Source: Winogradskyella eckloniae (lineage in GTDB: Bacteria > Bacteroidota > Bacteroidia > Flavobacteriales > Flavobacteriaceae). From it: a stretch of DNA of 64,000 nucleotides. The notes beneath the pieces were generated by a model, which saw only the letters and a list, made by a program, of their open reading frames with translations, was not told the DNA's origin and ran no database searches. The stretch's first letter is position 1. The number at the start of each line of letters is the position of its first letter. Where the stretch lies: the NCBI RefSeq assembly GCF_013249045.1, contig NZ_JABRWP010000003.1, forward strand, positions 124,001 through 188,000, read 5' to 3'. The position numbers were made by a program, and so were the translations under genes. Positions 25,309 to 33,382 of the stretch are shown here, piece by piece.

Positions 25309-25810
25309 TCAGGTTGAGCGCAGTCGAAACCTCTTTCATTACCCAACGTCACTTCGAGTGAAATTTCGTTTTTTAGAAATTTAGTATCGAGAAGCTTTAT
25401 TACTAACTATGGTTCTCGATACAATTTTTTCGTGCCTCAAAAATCACTCGAACAGACGATTTATTAGGTTATTTATACATGAATGTCAAGTTGAGCGCAG
25501 TCGAAACCTCTTTCATGCCCAACATCACTTCGAGTGAAATTTCGTTTTTCAGAAATTTAGTATCGAGAAGCTTTATTACTAACTATGGTTCTCGATACAA
25601 TTTTTTCGTGCCTCAAAAATCACTCGAACAGACGATTTATTAGGTTATTTATACATGAATATCAAGTTGAGCGCAGTCGAAACCTCTTTCATGCCGAACG
25701 TCACTTCGAATGAAATTTCGTTTTTCAGAAATTTAGTATCGAGAAGCTTTAGGTCTAACCAAGGTTCTCGATACAAATTTTTCGTACCTCAAAATCACTC
25801 GAACAGACGA
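25309..25810. repeat. Three tandem copies of a ~177-bp nested-palindrome repeat
   Basis: The GTTGAGCGCAGTCGAAACC landmark recurs at 25313, 25490 and 25666 (periods 177 and 176). Each unit has outer arms CACTTCGAGTGA / TCACTCGAACAG and inner arms GTATCGAGAA / TTCTCGATAC. This fills most of the 670-base gap between 25234 and 25905, with no ORF of note. Confidence 0.9.
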
Positions 25811-25854
25811 TAGAGGTAAATTAAAAACAGGCTTTTCTGCATTTTTGAAACTTA

Positions 25855-25903
25855 TCAACAGTCAACAGTCAACAGTCAACAGTCAACAGTCAACCATCAA
25901 CCA
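25855..25903. repeat. Heptamer tandem repeat, 7 units of TCAACAG/TCAACCA
   Basis: Five TCAACAG units and two TCAACCA units end one base before the stop codon (25905-25907) of the minus-strand TIGR01777 gene. As a cyclic word it differs by one base from the heptamer at 9224-9377 (CAGTCAA versus CAGTCAT). Confidence 0.85.
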
Positions 25904-25904
25904 T

Positions 25905-26810
25905 CTATCCCAACAAATCCTCTAAAGCAGTTTTCAAATTCGCAAACTGAAAATTAAAACCTTCATTTTCTATTTTTTGAGAACTGACGCGTTGACTTTC
26001 AAATAAAAGCATATGCATTTCCCCTAAAACTAATTTCATAGCGAATTTTGGAATATTTGGTAAAATCAACGGACGATGTAACACATTAGCCGCAACCTTA
26101 GTCAGTTCCTTGTTAGTAACCGCATTAGGTGCGACACCATTATAAATACCTTCTAAGTTTTGTTGCACCGCAAAGACAAAGAGAGATGCTAAGTCTTTAA
26201 CATGAATCCAGCTTTGCCATTGTTTTCCACTACCAAAAGCAGCACCAGCGCAAAACTTTATGGGTTTTACAATTTCTGGTAAAGCACCACCATCTTCGGC
26301 TAAAACTAAGCCAATTCTTATCTTGGCTACCTTACAACCTAAAGTTTTAAATCCGTCGACTGCGGTTTCCCATTCCTTAACGACTTTTCCTAAAAACGAA
26401 TCTGACATTTCGGAAGTTGTTTCCTCATAATAATTAACTATACTTGTTGGATAAATTCCAATAGCACTAGCAGAAACCACGTGGTCAATCTTATAATTAT
26501 GTGTTTTTATGGTGTCTTGAAGCAGTTGTGCAGTTTTCGTTCTGCTTTCTAAGATTTGTGTTTTGTAATCCTCTGTCCAGCGTTTAGAAATAGAAGCACC
26601 AACCATATTTATGATGGCAGAAACACCTTCAAAACATTTGTGGTCAATCTCGCTATTATTCGGATTCCAATAAAAACCCTTGTAATTGGGAGCTGTACTA
26701 AGTTTCGATTTTGAAGTCGTTAAGTAATGTACATTAATGTCTTCAACATGACATTGTTTTACAATTTCTTGTCCTATTAATCCTGTTGCACCTGTTATTA
26801 AAACGGTCAT
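25905..26810 (-). CDS. TIGR01777 family NAD(P)-dependent oxidoreductase
   Basis: A 301-residue short-chain-type epimerase/dehydratase-like protein of the TIGR01777 (YfcH/SulA-like) group. The N-terminal Rossmann motif ITGATGLIGQEIV is followed by VNMVGASISKRWTEDYK. The central VVSASAIGIYPTS segment carries the family Tyr. FGSGKQWQSWIHVKDLA and the GIYNGVAPNAVTNKEL block lead into a DUF1731-like C-terminus (PLILPNIPKFAMKLVLGEM). Reaction unknown. The gene stands alone between direct (left) and inverted (right) palindromic repeat sets, with a heptamer array touching its stop. Confidence 0.85.
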   Translation of the reverse strand: MTVLITGATGLIGQEIVKQCHVEDINVHYLTTSKSKLSTAPNYKGFYWNPNNSEIDHKCFEGVSAIINMVGASISKRWTEDYKTQILESRTKTAQLLQDTIKTHNYKIDHVVSASAIGIYPTSIVNYYEETTSEMSDSFLGKVVKEWETAVDGFKTLGCKVAKIRIGLVLAEDGGALPEIVKPIKFCAGAAFGSGKQWQSWIHVKDLASLFVFAVQQNLEGIYNGVAPNAVTNKELTKVAANVLHRPLILPNIPKFAMKLVLGEMHMLLFESQRVSSQKIENEGFNFQFANLKTALEDLLG

Positions 26811-26901
26811 TCTGCTTTTTTATGTAAAGATACGAAAGGTGTAAAGGTTCTGTAAGTGTTTTGTTAGGATTTAACGTTTGAAATATTGAAGCAAACGCTT
26901 C

Positions 26902-27011
26902 CATCAGTTGAAGTGATTTTGCGGTACAAAAAAATTGTATCGAGAACCTTATGGTTATGGATGCTTCTCGATACAAAATTCCTAAAAAGGGAATTTCACT
27001 CGAAGTGACGA
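26902..27011. repeat. Dispersed nested-palindrome repeat, inverted copy
   Basis: Same element as at 25309-25810 in the opposite orientation, with inner arms GTATCGAGAACC / GCTTCTCGATAC and outer arms CAGTTGAAGTGA / TCACTCGAAGTGACG. Confidence 0.75.
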
Positions 27012-27055
27012 TAAGGTTAATATATGTTTAGAAAATATTAGCTATTGAATATAAA

Positions 27056-27164
27056 CGTCAGTTCGAGTGATTTTAGAGGCACGAAAAATTGTATCGAGAA
27101 CCTTATGTTTATAGATGTTTCTCTATACGCAATTCCAAAAAAAAGGAATTTCATTCGAAGTGAC
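27056..27164. repeat. Dispersed nested-palindrome repeat, second inverted copy
   Basis: Starts CGTCAGTTCGAGTGATTTT and ends TTTCATTCGAAGTGAC, with inner arms GTATCGAGAACC and a decayed TTCTCTATAC. Together with the previous copy and the palindrome at 27191-27279 it fills the 460-base gap before mnmD. Confidence 0.75.
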
Positions 27165-27190
27165 TTTAAGGTTTATTTTCCTTTTTTTTG

Positions 27191-27279
27191 GCTCGTAACA
27201 TTTAGTTCACTGTTCGTTCACTGAATGTTTCGTTGCTCTCAACATTTAGCTCATTGCATGTCGCTGAATGTTACGAGCT
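27191..27279. repeat. Large palindrome at the 3' end of mnmD
   Basis: GCTCGTAACATTTAG (27191-27205) is inverted as CTGAATGTTACGAGC (27264-27278). The same TGTTACGAGC word recurs inside mnmD (minus strand, about 27299-27289). The right arm contains the mnmD stop codon. Confidence 0.55.
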
Positions 27280-27975
27280 CTTTTTTAGGGCTCGTAACAT
27301 TTCACGTTTCCCAGGAGGTCCAGGTAAACGCTCAACAATAAATCCAACGGCTTGCATAGCACGTCTAACGCTGCCTTTGGCAGAATAGGTTACTAAAATA
27401 CCATTGTCTTGTAAGGCGTTATACATTATTTTAAAAATATCTTCGGTCCATAAATCGGGTTGAACGCGAGCACCAAAAGCATCAAAATAAATGATATTGT
27501 AGGCATTGACAGCTGTAATATCTTTAAAGAATTTCTCCTGTTTTTCTAATTTAAAATCTGGAGTGATATCGTGTGGTGTTTCCCAAGACGTGCTATGTAA
27601 TGTATTAAAAACAGCTTCGTGAGATTTAGAAATTAATTCCACATAATTAAGCTGGTTAATTTCTTCAAGTTGAACAGGATAGGCTTCAACACCAGTATAA
27701 TGGAGTTTTAAATTTAATTTTTCGGCTTCAATTAAGGTTAAAAATGCATTGAGACCTGTACCGAAACCAATTTCTAAAATGGAAATTGGTTCAGATTTAG
27801 AAGCATGTTCTATAGATGCTGAATCGAATTCGGCATTAAAGAAAAGCAAACCATGTTTTAAAAACACGTGGTTTGCTTCTTGTATAGCACCATGAATGGA
27901 ATGGTATTGCTCGTTCCAATCTTCTATTTGAATGGTTTTAGAACCATCTGAGGTGGTAATTATTTTTCGCTTCAA
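27271..27975 (-). CDS. mnmD: tRNA (mnm5s2U34)-methyltransferase MnmD
   Basis: A 234-residue SAM-dependent methyltransferase that completes mnm5 modification of wobble uridine in tRNA, equivalent to the N-terminal half of E. coli MnmC. Visible motifs: YHSIHGAIQEANHVFLKHGL, ILEIGFGTGLNAFLTLIEAE (SAM motif I), YFDAFGARVQPDLWTEDIF (catalytic-type block) and the end motif LPGPPGKREMLRA. It lacks the FAD oxidase half, as normal for stand-alone MnmD. The stop overlaps a palindromic repeat. The next gene upstream (27977-28435) ends one base before this start, so they are co-transcribed. Confidence 0.88.
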   Translation of the reverse strand: MKRKIITTSDGSKTIQIEDWNEQYHSIHGAIQEANHVFLKHGLLFFNAEFDSASIEHASKSEPISILEIGFGTGLNAFLTLIEAEKLNLKLHYTGVEAYPVQLEEINQLNYVELISKSHEAVFNTLHSTSWETPHDITPDFKLEKQEKFFKDITAVNAYNIIYFDAFGARVQPDLWTEDIFKIMYNALQDNGILVTYSAKGSVRRAMQAVGFIVERLPGPPGKREMLRALKKSS

Positions 27976-27976
27976 T

Positions 27977-28435
27977 TTATTGAATCAATAGTTTTTTAAT
28001 CTTTGGTATTGGTCCTGTACATTCCGTTTTATGGCAACCTAAACAATTATTAATTGATGCATTGTAGCGTTCTTTTAAATCTACATTAGAGATGGTATCT
28101 ATAATGGTGTGTTGCGACTCAATAAATACATTTACAAAACTATTCCAAGCAGCTGTTCTTCCTTTTTTATCAGTCATTTCTGCCGAATGTAACTTTGCTA
28201 AATCCAAAGGCAAATGCGTTGGCGTTTCGCCAGCCACAATTTGTGCTTTTAACTGTTGGTTATAAGCATACATGGCGTTCATTAAGTTTGCCATTTCAGA
28301 AGGTTGATACATGTCGTATTCAACCACTATTTTTGTGGTTGGTTCGGCTACTTTTTGTTCGTTTTTACAATTTAATAAGAGTAGAAATGAAAGTAAAACT
28401 ATACTAAGACTTTTATTGTTGTAATAAAACGCCAT
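27977..28435 (-). CDS. Lipoprotein with a single c-type haem motif
   Basis: About 152 residues from the ATG at 28435. A hydrophobic segment ending LLLLNC marks a lipoprotein. Near the C-terminus CLGCHKTEC contains CxxCH, the covalent haem c attachment motif, followed by GPIPKI as in small cytochrome c-like domains where a Pro-rich loop follows. A distal Met ligand is not evident. The upstream start at 28456 would overlap the neighbouring gene by 44 bases; 28435 reduces this to 23 and places the signal peptide correctly. A periplasm-facing redox role is inferred. It sits between the DUF4920 gene and mnmD. Confidence 0.65.
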   Translation of the reverse strand: MAFYYNNKSLSIVLLSFLLLLNCKNEQKVAEPTTKIVVEYDMYQPSEMANLMNAMYAYNQQLKAQIVAGETPTHLPLDLAKLHSAEMTDKKGRTAAWNSFVNVFIESQHTIIDTISNVDLKERYNASINNCLGCHKTECTGPIPKIKKLLIQ

Positions 28436-28913
28436 CAGCTTCAAAACGGTATTCAAACTTAGGTTCTGTAATTTTATTTACTTCTTCTTCAGATTTACCA
28501 GCATCTTCTGCGTAGTGTCTTAATTCATCTACAGACGTTTCAGAAACAAAAGCTTTACCATGAATTACAACTTCACCTTCCGCATTTAATGGCATAAAGA
28601 ATCCGTAATCTTTAAATTTTACCATGATCTCTTCGGTACCAGCATCAATGGTCATCCAACACCCTTTTTTAGAGCAAACTTCAATAATTTTCCCTTTCAT
28701 TTTAGAGTTAATAGTGTCACCTGCTTTAAGTCCTTTATAGTGTTCTACCATACGTTCGGCAGATAAGGCATCGCTATCAGAGATTTCTTTACCAAAAGAA
28801 GCATAAGCTATTTCCTTTTTAACTTCTTCTTTAACTTCAGTGCTCGTTTTTGCTTCATTTTTACAAGAAAACATGGCGAAACAAATGGCAGAAAGTAAAA
28901 TTATTTTTTTCAT
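28413..28913 (-). CDS. DUF4920 lipoprotein
   Basis: A 166-residue protein with a lipoprotein signal (MKKIILLSAICFAMFSC, lipobox Cys 17). The DUF4920 core contains KGKIIEVCSKKGCWMTID near residues 72-89, a CxxKGCWM motif with two cysteines that may bind metal or form a disulfide. A following strand reads IMVKFKDYGFFMP. Family function is not known. The 3' end overlaps the haem-motif lipoprotein gene by about 23 bases, indicating one transcript and perhaps a shared envelope redox or metal role. Confidence 0.82.
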   Translation of the reverse strand: MKKIILLSAICFAMFSCKNEAKTSTEVKEEVKKEIAYASFGKEISDSDALSAERMVEHYKGLKAGDTINSKMKGKIIEVCSKKGCWMTIDAGTEEIMVKFKDYGFFMPLNAEGEVVIHGKAFVSETSVDELRHYAEDAGKSEEEVNKITEPKFEYRFEADGVLLQQ

Positions 28914-29002
28914 TATTGATAGATTTTATATTGAATTTTTATCGATTTGTAAATTTACACAATTTTAAGGAATATTACTTTTTTTTAACGCTATTGATTA
29001 TG

Positions 29003-29010
29003 TATTTTTG
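29003..29010 (+). promoter_or_regulatory. TAnnTTTG -7 element for ilvE
   Basis: TATTTTTG ends 20 bases before the ilvE ATG at 29031. Confidence 0.55.
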
Positions 29011-29030
29011 TAGTTAAACATCATTTAGTT

Positions 29031-30104
29031 ATGGCTATTCAGACAGAGAATATTAGCATTGAAAAATCTACAACTACAAAGATTAATGAGGTAGATTTTA
29101 GTAAGTTAGATTTTGGTAAAGTGTTTACTGACCATATGTTTGTCTGTGATTATGAAAATGGTCAATGGCAAGCGCCTAAAATTATGCCGTACCAAGCGAT
29201 GACATTTGAGCCTTCTGCTCGTGTTTTTCATTATGGACAAGCAGTTTTTGAAGGTATGAAGGCTTATAAAGATGATCATGGTAAGGTGTTTCTTTTTAGA
29301 CCTGAACAAAATTTTGAAAGAATCAATAAATCTTCAGAACGCTTGGCTATGCCTGCTTTTCCTGAAAATTATTTTTTTGAAGGTTTAGAAGCTTTATTAA
29401 AATTAGATAGCGATTGGATTAAGCCAGGTTTAGGCAATTCATTATATATACGACCTTTTGTAATTGCAACTGAGCCAGCGATTTCTGCATCGCCAGCAAA
29501 TACATATCGTTTTATGATTATTTGTTCACCAGCACAATCGTATTATAACTCGCCAGTTCGAGTTTTAGTAGCAGAACAGTTTAGTAGGTCTGCCAATGGT
29601 GGTGTAGGTGCGGCAAAAGCAGCTGGTAATTATGCGGCTCAATTTTATCCGACAAGCTTAGCTCAAAAAGAAGGTTTTCAGCAAATAATCTGGACAGATG
29701 CAGATACACATTCATTTCTAGAAGAAGCTGGTACGATGAACGTGTTTTTTAGAGTAAATGACAAGTTGATTACAGCACCAGTTAGTGATCGTATTTTGGA
29801 TGGAATAACACGTAAGAGTATTATTCAGTTGGCAGAGGATCTTGGTATCACTTGTGAGGTAAGACAGGTCAAGGTTGATGAAATTAAGCAGGCTGCGAAA
29901 GATGGAAGTTTAAAGGAAGTGTTTGGTGCAGGTACAGCGGCAGTGATAAGTGAAATTTCAGCATTTCAACATAAGGATGAGTTATTTGAGATTTCTGGCG
30001 TTGGTGCAGAGGATTCTTATGCCAAACTATTTAAACAAACATTATTAAACATACAATACAATGTGTCTGATGATGCACATGGATGGAGACGTGAAGTTAA
30101 ATAA
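29031..30104 (+). CDS. ilvE: Branched-chain amino acid aminotransferase
   Basis: A 357-residue class IV PLP aminotransferase of the group II BCAT type, which interconverts Leu, Ile and Val with their 2-oxo acids using glutamate. FEPSARVFHYGQAVFEGMKAY (59-79), the PLP lysine Lys196 in GAAKAAGNYA, and the later WTDADTHSFLEEAGTMNVFF block are diagnostic. TRKSIIQLA and EVFGAGTAAVIS near the end complete the PLP-phosphate contacts. It is monocistronic, with its own TAnnTTTG promoter and a strong palindromic terminator. Confidence 0.95.
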   Translation: MAIQTENISIEKSTTTKINEVDFSKLDFGKVFTDHMFVCDYENGQWQAPKIMPYQAMTFEPSARVFHYGQAVFEGMKAYKDDHGKVFLFRPEQNFERINKSSERLAMPAFPENYFFEGLEALLKLDSDWIKPGLGNSLYIRPFVIATEPAISASPANTYRFMIICSPAQSYYNSPVRVLVAEQFSRSANGGVGAAKAAGNYAAQFYPTSLAQKEGFQQIIWTDADTHSFLEEAGTMNVFFRVNDKLITAPVSDRILDGITRKSIIQLAEDLGITCEVRQVKVDEIKQAAKDGSLKEVFGAGTAAVISEISAFQHKDELFEISGVGAEDSYAKLFKQTLLNIQYNVSDDAHGWRREVK

Positions 30105-30124
30105 TACACCTTATATACTTATAT

Positions 30125-30155
30125 AAAAAAAGCAGCCAATTGGCTGCTTTTTTTT
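30125..30155. terminator. Bidirectional terminator between ilvE and the MazG-like gene
   Basis: AAAAAAGCAGCCAATTGGCTGCTTTTTT is a perfect palindrome serving two convergent genes; it reaches the last codon of the minus-strand gene. Confidence 0.9.
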
Positions 30156-30540
30156 AGGATTCTAAAATCTCTTTTATGTTGGGTTTAAAATAATTTGGGC
30201 CTTTTAAGACTTTACCATCTTCTCTATAGATAGGTTCGCCATCTGCACCTAGTTTACTCATGTTACTGCGCTGAATCTCTTCAAAAACTTCTTCTATTTT
30301 GTGTTGCATACCATGTTCTATTATAGTGCCACACAAAATATATAACATGTCACCTAGCGCATCAGCAACTTCAACCAAGTCATTATTGTTTGCAGCTTCG
30401 AGATATTCCTCGTTTTCTTCACGCATTAACTTATAGCGTAGCATATTTTTGTCATGTCCTAGATCTGCTTTAGGCGTTTCGCGATGTCCAATTTTAAAAG
30501 CCGTGTGAAATGCTTTAACTGCATTAATTTTGTCTTGCAT
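30154..30540 (-). CDS. MazG-like nucleoside triphosphate pyrophosphohydrolase
   Basis: A 128-residue all-alpha NTP-PPase of the MazG/HisE-like superfamily. The metal-binding motifs REENEEYLEA (E-x-x-E-E type) and EVADALGDMLYIL (E-x-x-D) are present, and the C-terminal block LGADGEPIYREDGKVLKGPNY is typical of this single-domain subgroup. Such enzymes hydrolyse NTPs or modified NTPs to NMP and pyrophosphate, acting as house cleaners. It is convergent with ilvE and divergent from a small membrane protein gene. Confidence 0.82.
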   Translation of the reverse strand: MQDKINAVKAFHTAFKIGHRETPKADLGHDKNMLRYKLMREENEEYLEAANNNDLVEVADALGDMLYILCGTIIEHGMQHKIEEVFEEIQRSNMSKLGADGEPIYREDGKVLKGPNYFKPNIKEILES

Positions 30541-30558
30541 AGTTGTGAGTTTAATTCC

Positions 30559-30566
30559 TATTTTTG
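30559..30566 (+). promoter_or_regulatory. TAnnTTTG -7 element for the small membrane protein gene
   Basis: TATTTTTG here rules out the TTG at 30564 as a start codon and supports the ATG at 30582. Confidence 0.5.
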
Positions 30567-30581
30567 CATAAAAATAAGAAG

Positions 30582-30767
30582 ATGTTTAGTACTGGTCAAT
30601 TGATTTTTGGAATATTATTTTTTATTGCATTTGTGCTCATTGTAGGTTACCAGTATCGTAAAGATCTTAATCTTCACAAAAAATATTACAAAGGGACAAT
30701 TTGGGTGTTATTAGCATTTATTGGTTTCATAGCTATGATTGCGGCAATTAAGTTTGTTTTTATATAG
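30582..30767 (+). CDS. Small two-helix membrane protein
   Basis: A 61-residue protein with two hydrophobic helices (LIFGILFFIAFVLIVGY and WVLLAFIGFIAMIAAIKFVF) separated by a basic loop (YRKDLNLHKKYYKG). The positive loop suggests both ends face outward or the loop is cytoplasmic. Small proteins like this are common in the Flavobacteriaceae, but I recognise no function. A TAnnTTTG element lies directly upstream. Confidence 0.65.
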   Translation: MFSTGQLIFGILFFIAFVLIVGYQYRKDLNLHKKYYKGTIWVLLAFIGFIAMIAAIKFVFI

Positions 30768-30785
30768 CTACAGAACATGTTGCAT

Positions 30786-30816
30786 AAAAAAAAGCAGCCA
30801 TAATTTGACTGCTTTT
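30786..30816 (-). terminator. Terminator between the small membrane protein gene and the YceI gene
   Basis: AAAAGCAG...CTGCTTTT hairpin with one mismatch; the longer T run is on the minus strand, fitting termination of the YceI transcript. Confidence 0.7.
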
Positions 30817-30836
30817 AATGGACTTATTTGAAGTCT

Positions 30837-31490
30837 TTATGCTTTTGTTGCTGTTAAAGCGACCTTTATTTCAATGTCGTCATTGATAAATTTATCTCCT
30901 AAATTATCAAAAAATGATTTAGAACCATATTCAATATTCCATTTAGAACGATCTATTGTAAATGTTTCACTGGTTAAAGACAGCATATCATCTTTAATCT
31001 CTGTTGTTACAGGAAAGCTAATGTTGTTTGTTTTTTCTTTTATTGTTAAGTTTCCAGATAGAATGGTTTTACCTTCAACGGTACTTATACCAGTAACTTC
31101 AAATTTAGCTGTTGGGTGATCTTCAACATTAAAAAAGTCAGCGTTTTTTAAATGACCAACAAGTTTAGCATTACCTTCTTCTTCTGCTGGTATATCTGAA
31201 ACAGCAATACTATTCATTTCAATTACAAAACTTCCACTTTCAATAGTAGCTTCGTTGAGATTTAAAGTACCTTCAGATAACGTAATTGTACCAAAATGAG
31301 ATCCTGTTGGCTTAAAGCCTTTCCAATCAATTCCAGATTCTGCGGTATTAACATTGTATGTAATTGCAGTGTCTTCAGCAACTGCAGCTGCTTCGGCATC
31401 TTTTGTTTCGGCTTCTTTGGCTTTGTCGCCACAGCTTGCCATAGTTATTAGTGCAATAAGACTAAAAATTTTAAAAATTCGGGTATTCAT
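30837..31490 (-). CDS. YceI-family lipoprotein
   Basis: A 217-residue protein with a lipobox (IALITMASC, Cys about 20). An acidic, alanine-rich linker (about 24-42) tethers a YceI lipocalin-like beta-barrel (45-217). Typical strands include YNVNTAESGIDWKGFKPTGS, LVGHLKNADFFNVEDHPTAK, ILSGNLTIKEKTNNISFPV and TFTIDRSKWNIEYGS. YceI barrels bind long isoprenoid or amphiphilic molecules in the periplasm. It stands alone and diverges from grpE-dnaJ. Confidence 0.9.
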   Translation of the reverse strand: MNTRIFKIFSLIALITMASCGDKAKEAETKDAEAAAVAEDTAITYNVNTAESGIDWKGFKPTGSHFGTITLSEGTLNLNEATIESGSFVIEMNSIAVSDIPAEEEGNAKLVGHLKNADFFNVEDHPTAKFEVTGISTVEGKTILSGNLTIKEKTNNISFPVTTEIKDDMLSLTSETFTIDRSKWNIEYGSKSFFDNLGDKFINDDIEIKVALTATKA

Positions 31491-31576
31491 ATTGATTTGT
31501 TTTTTAGTAAAAGTTAATGTTAAACAAAGGTAGTGAATCGTAAGATCAAAAAATGATAAAAAAATGTTAATGACAT

Positions 31577-31609
31577 TTTGACATTTTTATAATAATGGCA
31601 GTACTTTTG
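31577..31609 (+). promoter_or_regulatory. Full Bacteroidota promoter of grpE-dnaJ
   Basis: TTTG (31577-31580), 21 bases, TACTTTTG (31602-31609). This matches both boxes of the housekeeping consensus. It overlaps the first possible start codon (31595), so grpE must start at 31646. Confidence 0.75.
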
Positions 31610-31645
31610 CGAATTCTAAAACCTAAGATTAAAATAGAACTCAAG

Positions 31646-32197
31646 ATGAGTAAAAAAGATAAAGATACAAAAGTAGAAGATCCACAAGTTGAGGATCAGG
31701 CCACAACAACTGCAGAAGCAGAAGTAGAAACACCAGAAGAACGTTCTCCAGAAGAGCAATTGCAAGATCAATTAGTTGCTGAGAAGGATAAATTTATGCG
31801 TTTGTTTGCTGAATTTGAAAATTATAAAAAGCGAACCACTAAAGAACGCATAGAGTTATTTAAAACAGCAAGTCAAGATGTAATGGTGTCTATGTTACCT
31901 GTTTTAGATGATTTTGAGCGTGCATTAATGCATATAGAAGACGATAAAGAAGCCGAAGAATTAAGAAAAGGTGTGTTGTTGATTTACAATAAATTGGTAA
32001 ACACATTAGAGCAAAAAGGCTTATCTAAAATAGAAGTGAATAAAGGCGATACTTTTAATGCAGATGACCATGAGGCTATAACTCAAATTCCGGCACCATC
32101 AGATGATTTAAAAGGAAAAATTATTGATGTGGTAGAACACGGTTATAAATTAGGAGACAAAGTTATACGTTTTCCTAAAGTCGTTATAGGGCAGTAA
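31646..32197 (+). CDS. grpE: GrpE nucleotide exchange factor
   Basis: A 183-residue co-chaperone that releases ADP from DnaK. The order is standard: an acidic disordered N-terminus (about 1-50), a long dimerising helix (EEQLQDQLVAEKDKFMRLFA... with the EFENYKKRTTKER motif), then the C-terminal beta-wing domain ending GYKLGDKVIRFPKVVIG. The ATG at 31646 (MSKKDKD) is chosen because the upstream in-frame ATG at 31595 precedes the TACTTTTG element. dnaJ follows in the same operon after 50 bases. Confidence 0.93.
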   Translation: MSKKDKDTKVEDPQVEDQATTTAEAEVETPEERSPEEQLQDQLVAEKDKFMRLFAEFENYKKRTTKERIELFKTASQDVMVSMLPVLDDFERALMHIEDDKEAEELRKGVLLIYNKLVNTLEQKGLSKIEVNKGDTFNADDHEAITQIPAPSDDLKGKIIDVVEHGYKLGDKVIRFPKVVIGQ

Positions 32198-32247
32198 GAA
32201 TTTAGAATACAAGTTTCAAATTGATGTGAAACTAAGACATAAAGTTG

Positions 32248-33357
32248 ATGAAAGAAGATTATTACGAAGTATTAGGTATTAGCAAAGGTGCAACGGAAGC
32301 TGAAATAAAAAAGGCTTATCGTAAAATGGCTTTGAAGTATCACCCAGATAAAAATCCGGATGATAGTACTGCTGAGGAAAAGTTTAAAAAAGCGGCAGAA
32401 GCCTACGAAATATTGAGTGATGCTGACAAAAGAGCACGCTATGATCAGTTTGGTCATCAGGCATTTGATGGTAGTGCAGGAGGTGGCTTCGGTGGAGGCG
32501 GAATGAATATGGATGACATATTTAGCCAATTTGGAGATATTTTTGGAGGCGGTTTTGGCGGTTTCGGTGGAGGCGGCAGCAGACAACGTGTCGTCAAAGG
32601 GAGTAATCTACGAATTAGAGTGACGTTATCCTTAGAAGATATAGCCAATGGTGTTGAAAAGAAAATTAAAGTAAAACGTAAGATTCAAGCACCAGGTACA
32701 ACGTATAAAACGTGTTCTACTTGTAATGGAACAGGTCAAGTCACAAGAGTAACGAATACTATTTTGGGTCGTATGCAGACGTCTGCAGCTTGCCCAACTT
32801 GTGGAGGAGCAGGTCAATCAATAGATAAAAAACCTGCAGATGCTGATGCGCAAGGTTTAAAAGTAGCAGAAGAAACTGTTAAAGTTAAAATACCAGCAGG
32901 TGTTGTTGATGGTATGCAGCTTAAGGTAACCGGAAAAGGTAATGATGCTCCTGGAAATGGTATAGCTGGTGATCTATTAGTTGCCATACAAGAAGAAGAG
33001 CATGCTACCTTAAAACGTGAAGGTGATAATTTACATTATGATATGTATGTGAGTTTGCCAGATGCCGTATTAGGAAACTCAAAAGAAATTGATACAGTAA
33101 CAGGAAAAGTAAGAATTAAAATAGAGCCTGGTGTACAGTCTGGTAAAATTTTAAGATTAAGAGGAAAGGGAATTCCAAGTATTAACGGTTATGGTAAAGG
33201 TGATTTGTTGGTGCACGTAAATGTCTGGACGCCAAAGACCTTAAGTAAAAAACAAAAAGCATTTTTTGAAAGTATGAGAGAAGATGAGCATTTTGAGCCT
33301 AAACCAGAAAGCTCAGATAAATCTTTTTTTGAAAAAGTGAAAGATATGTTTTCATAA
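32248..33357 (+). CDS. dnaJ: Chaperone DnaJ with reduced zinc domain
   Basis: A 369-residue Hsp40. The J domain (1-70) holds HPD at 32-34, a Gly/Phe-rich region covers about 75-115, and the two C-terminal substrate domains end near 350. The zinc domain has only two CxxCxGxG motifs, CSTCNGTG (156-163) and CPTCGGAG (182-189), where the classical protein has four; two motifs can hold one zinc ion. I believe this short form is usual in the Flavobacteriia. The ATG at 32248 is preferred over the TTG one codon earlier. Confidence 0.93.
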   Translation: MKEDYYEVLGISKGATEAEIKKAYRKMALKYHPDKNPDDSTAEEKFKKAAEAYEILSDADKRARYDQFGHQAFDGSAGGGFGGGGMNMDDIFSQFGDIFGGGFGGFGGGGSRQRVVKGSNLRIRVTLSLEDIANGVEKKIKVKRKIQAPGTTYKTCSTCNGTGQVTRVTNTILGRMQTSAACPTCGGAGQSIDKKPADADAQGLKVAEETVKVKIPAGVVDGMQLKVTGKGNDAPGNGIAGDLLVAIQEEEHATLKREGDNLHYDMYVSLPDAVLGNSKEIDTVTGKVRIKIEPGVQSGKILRLRGKGIPSINGYGKGDLLVHVNVWTPKTLSKKQKAFFESMREDEHFEPKPESSDKSFFEKVKDMFS

Positions 33358-33382
33358 AAGGCTTCTTTTTAAGAAAAAATAC

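Noticed and set aside
25309..25810. CRISPR-like or IS-element structure
   Set aside because: Three ~177-bp units are adjacent without unique spacers, and no transposase ORF is present; classified as palindromic tandem repeat.
26743..26976. 77-residue minus-strand ORF overlapping the start of the TIGR01777 gene
   Set aside because: Out of frame with the clear Rossmann motif, and most of it lies in the palindromic repeat; no recognisable product.
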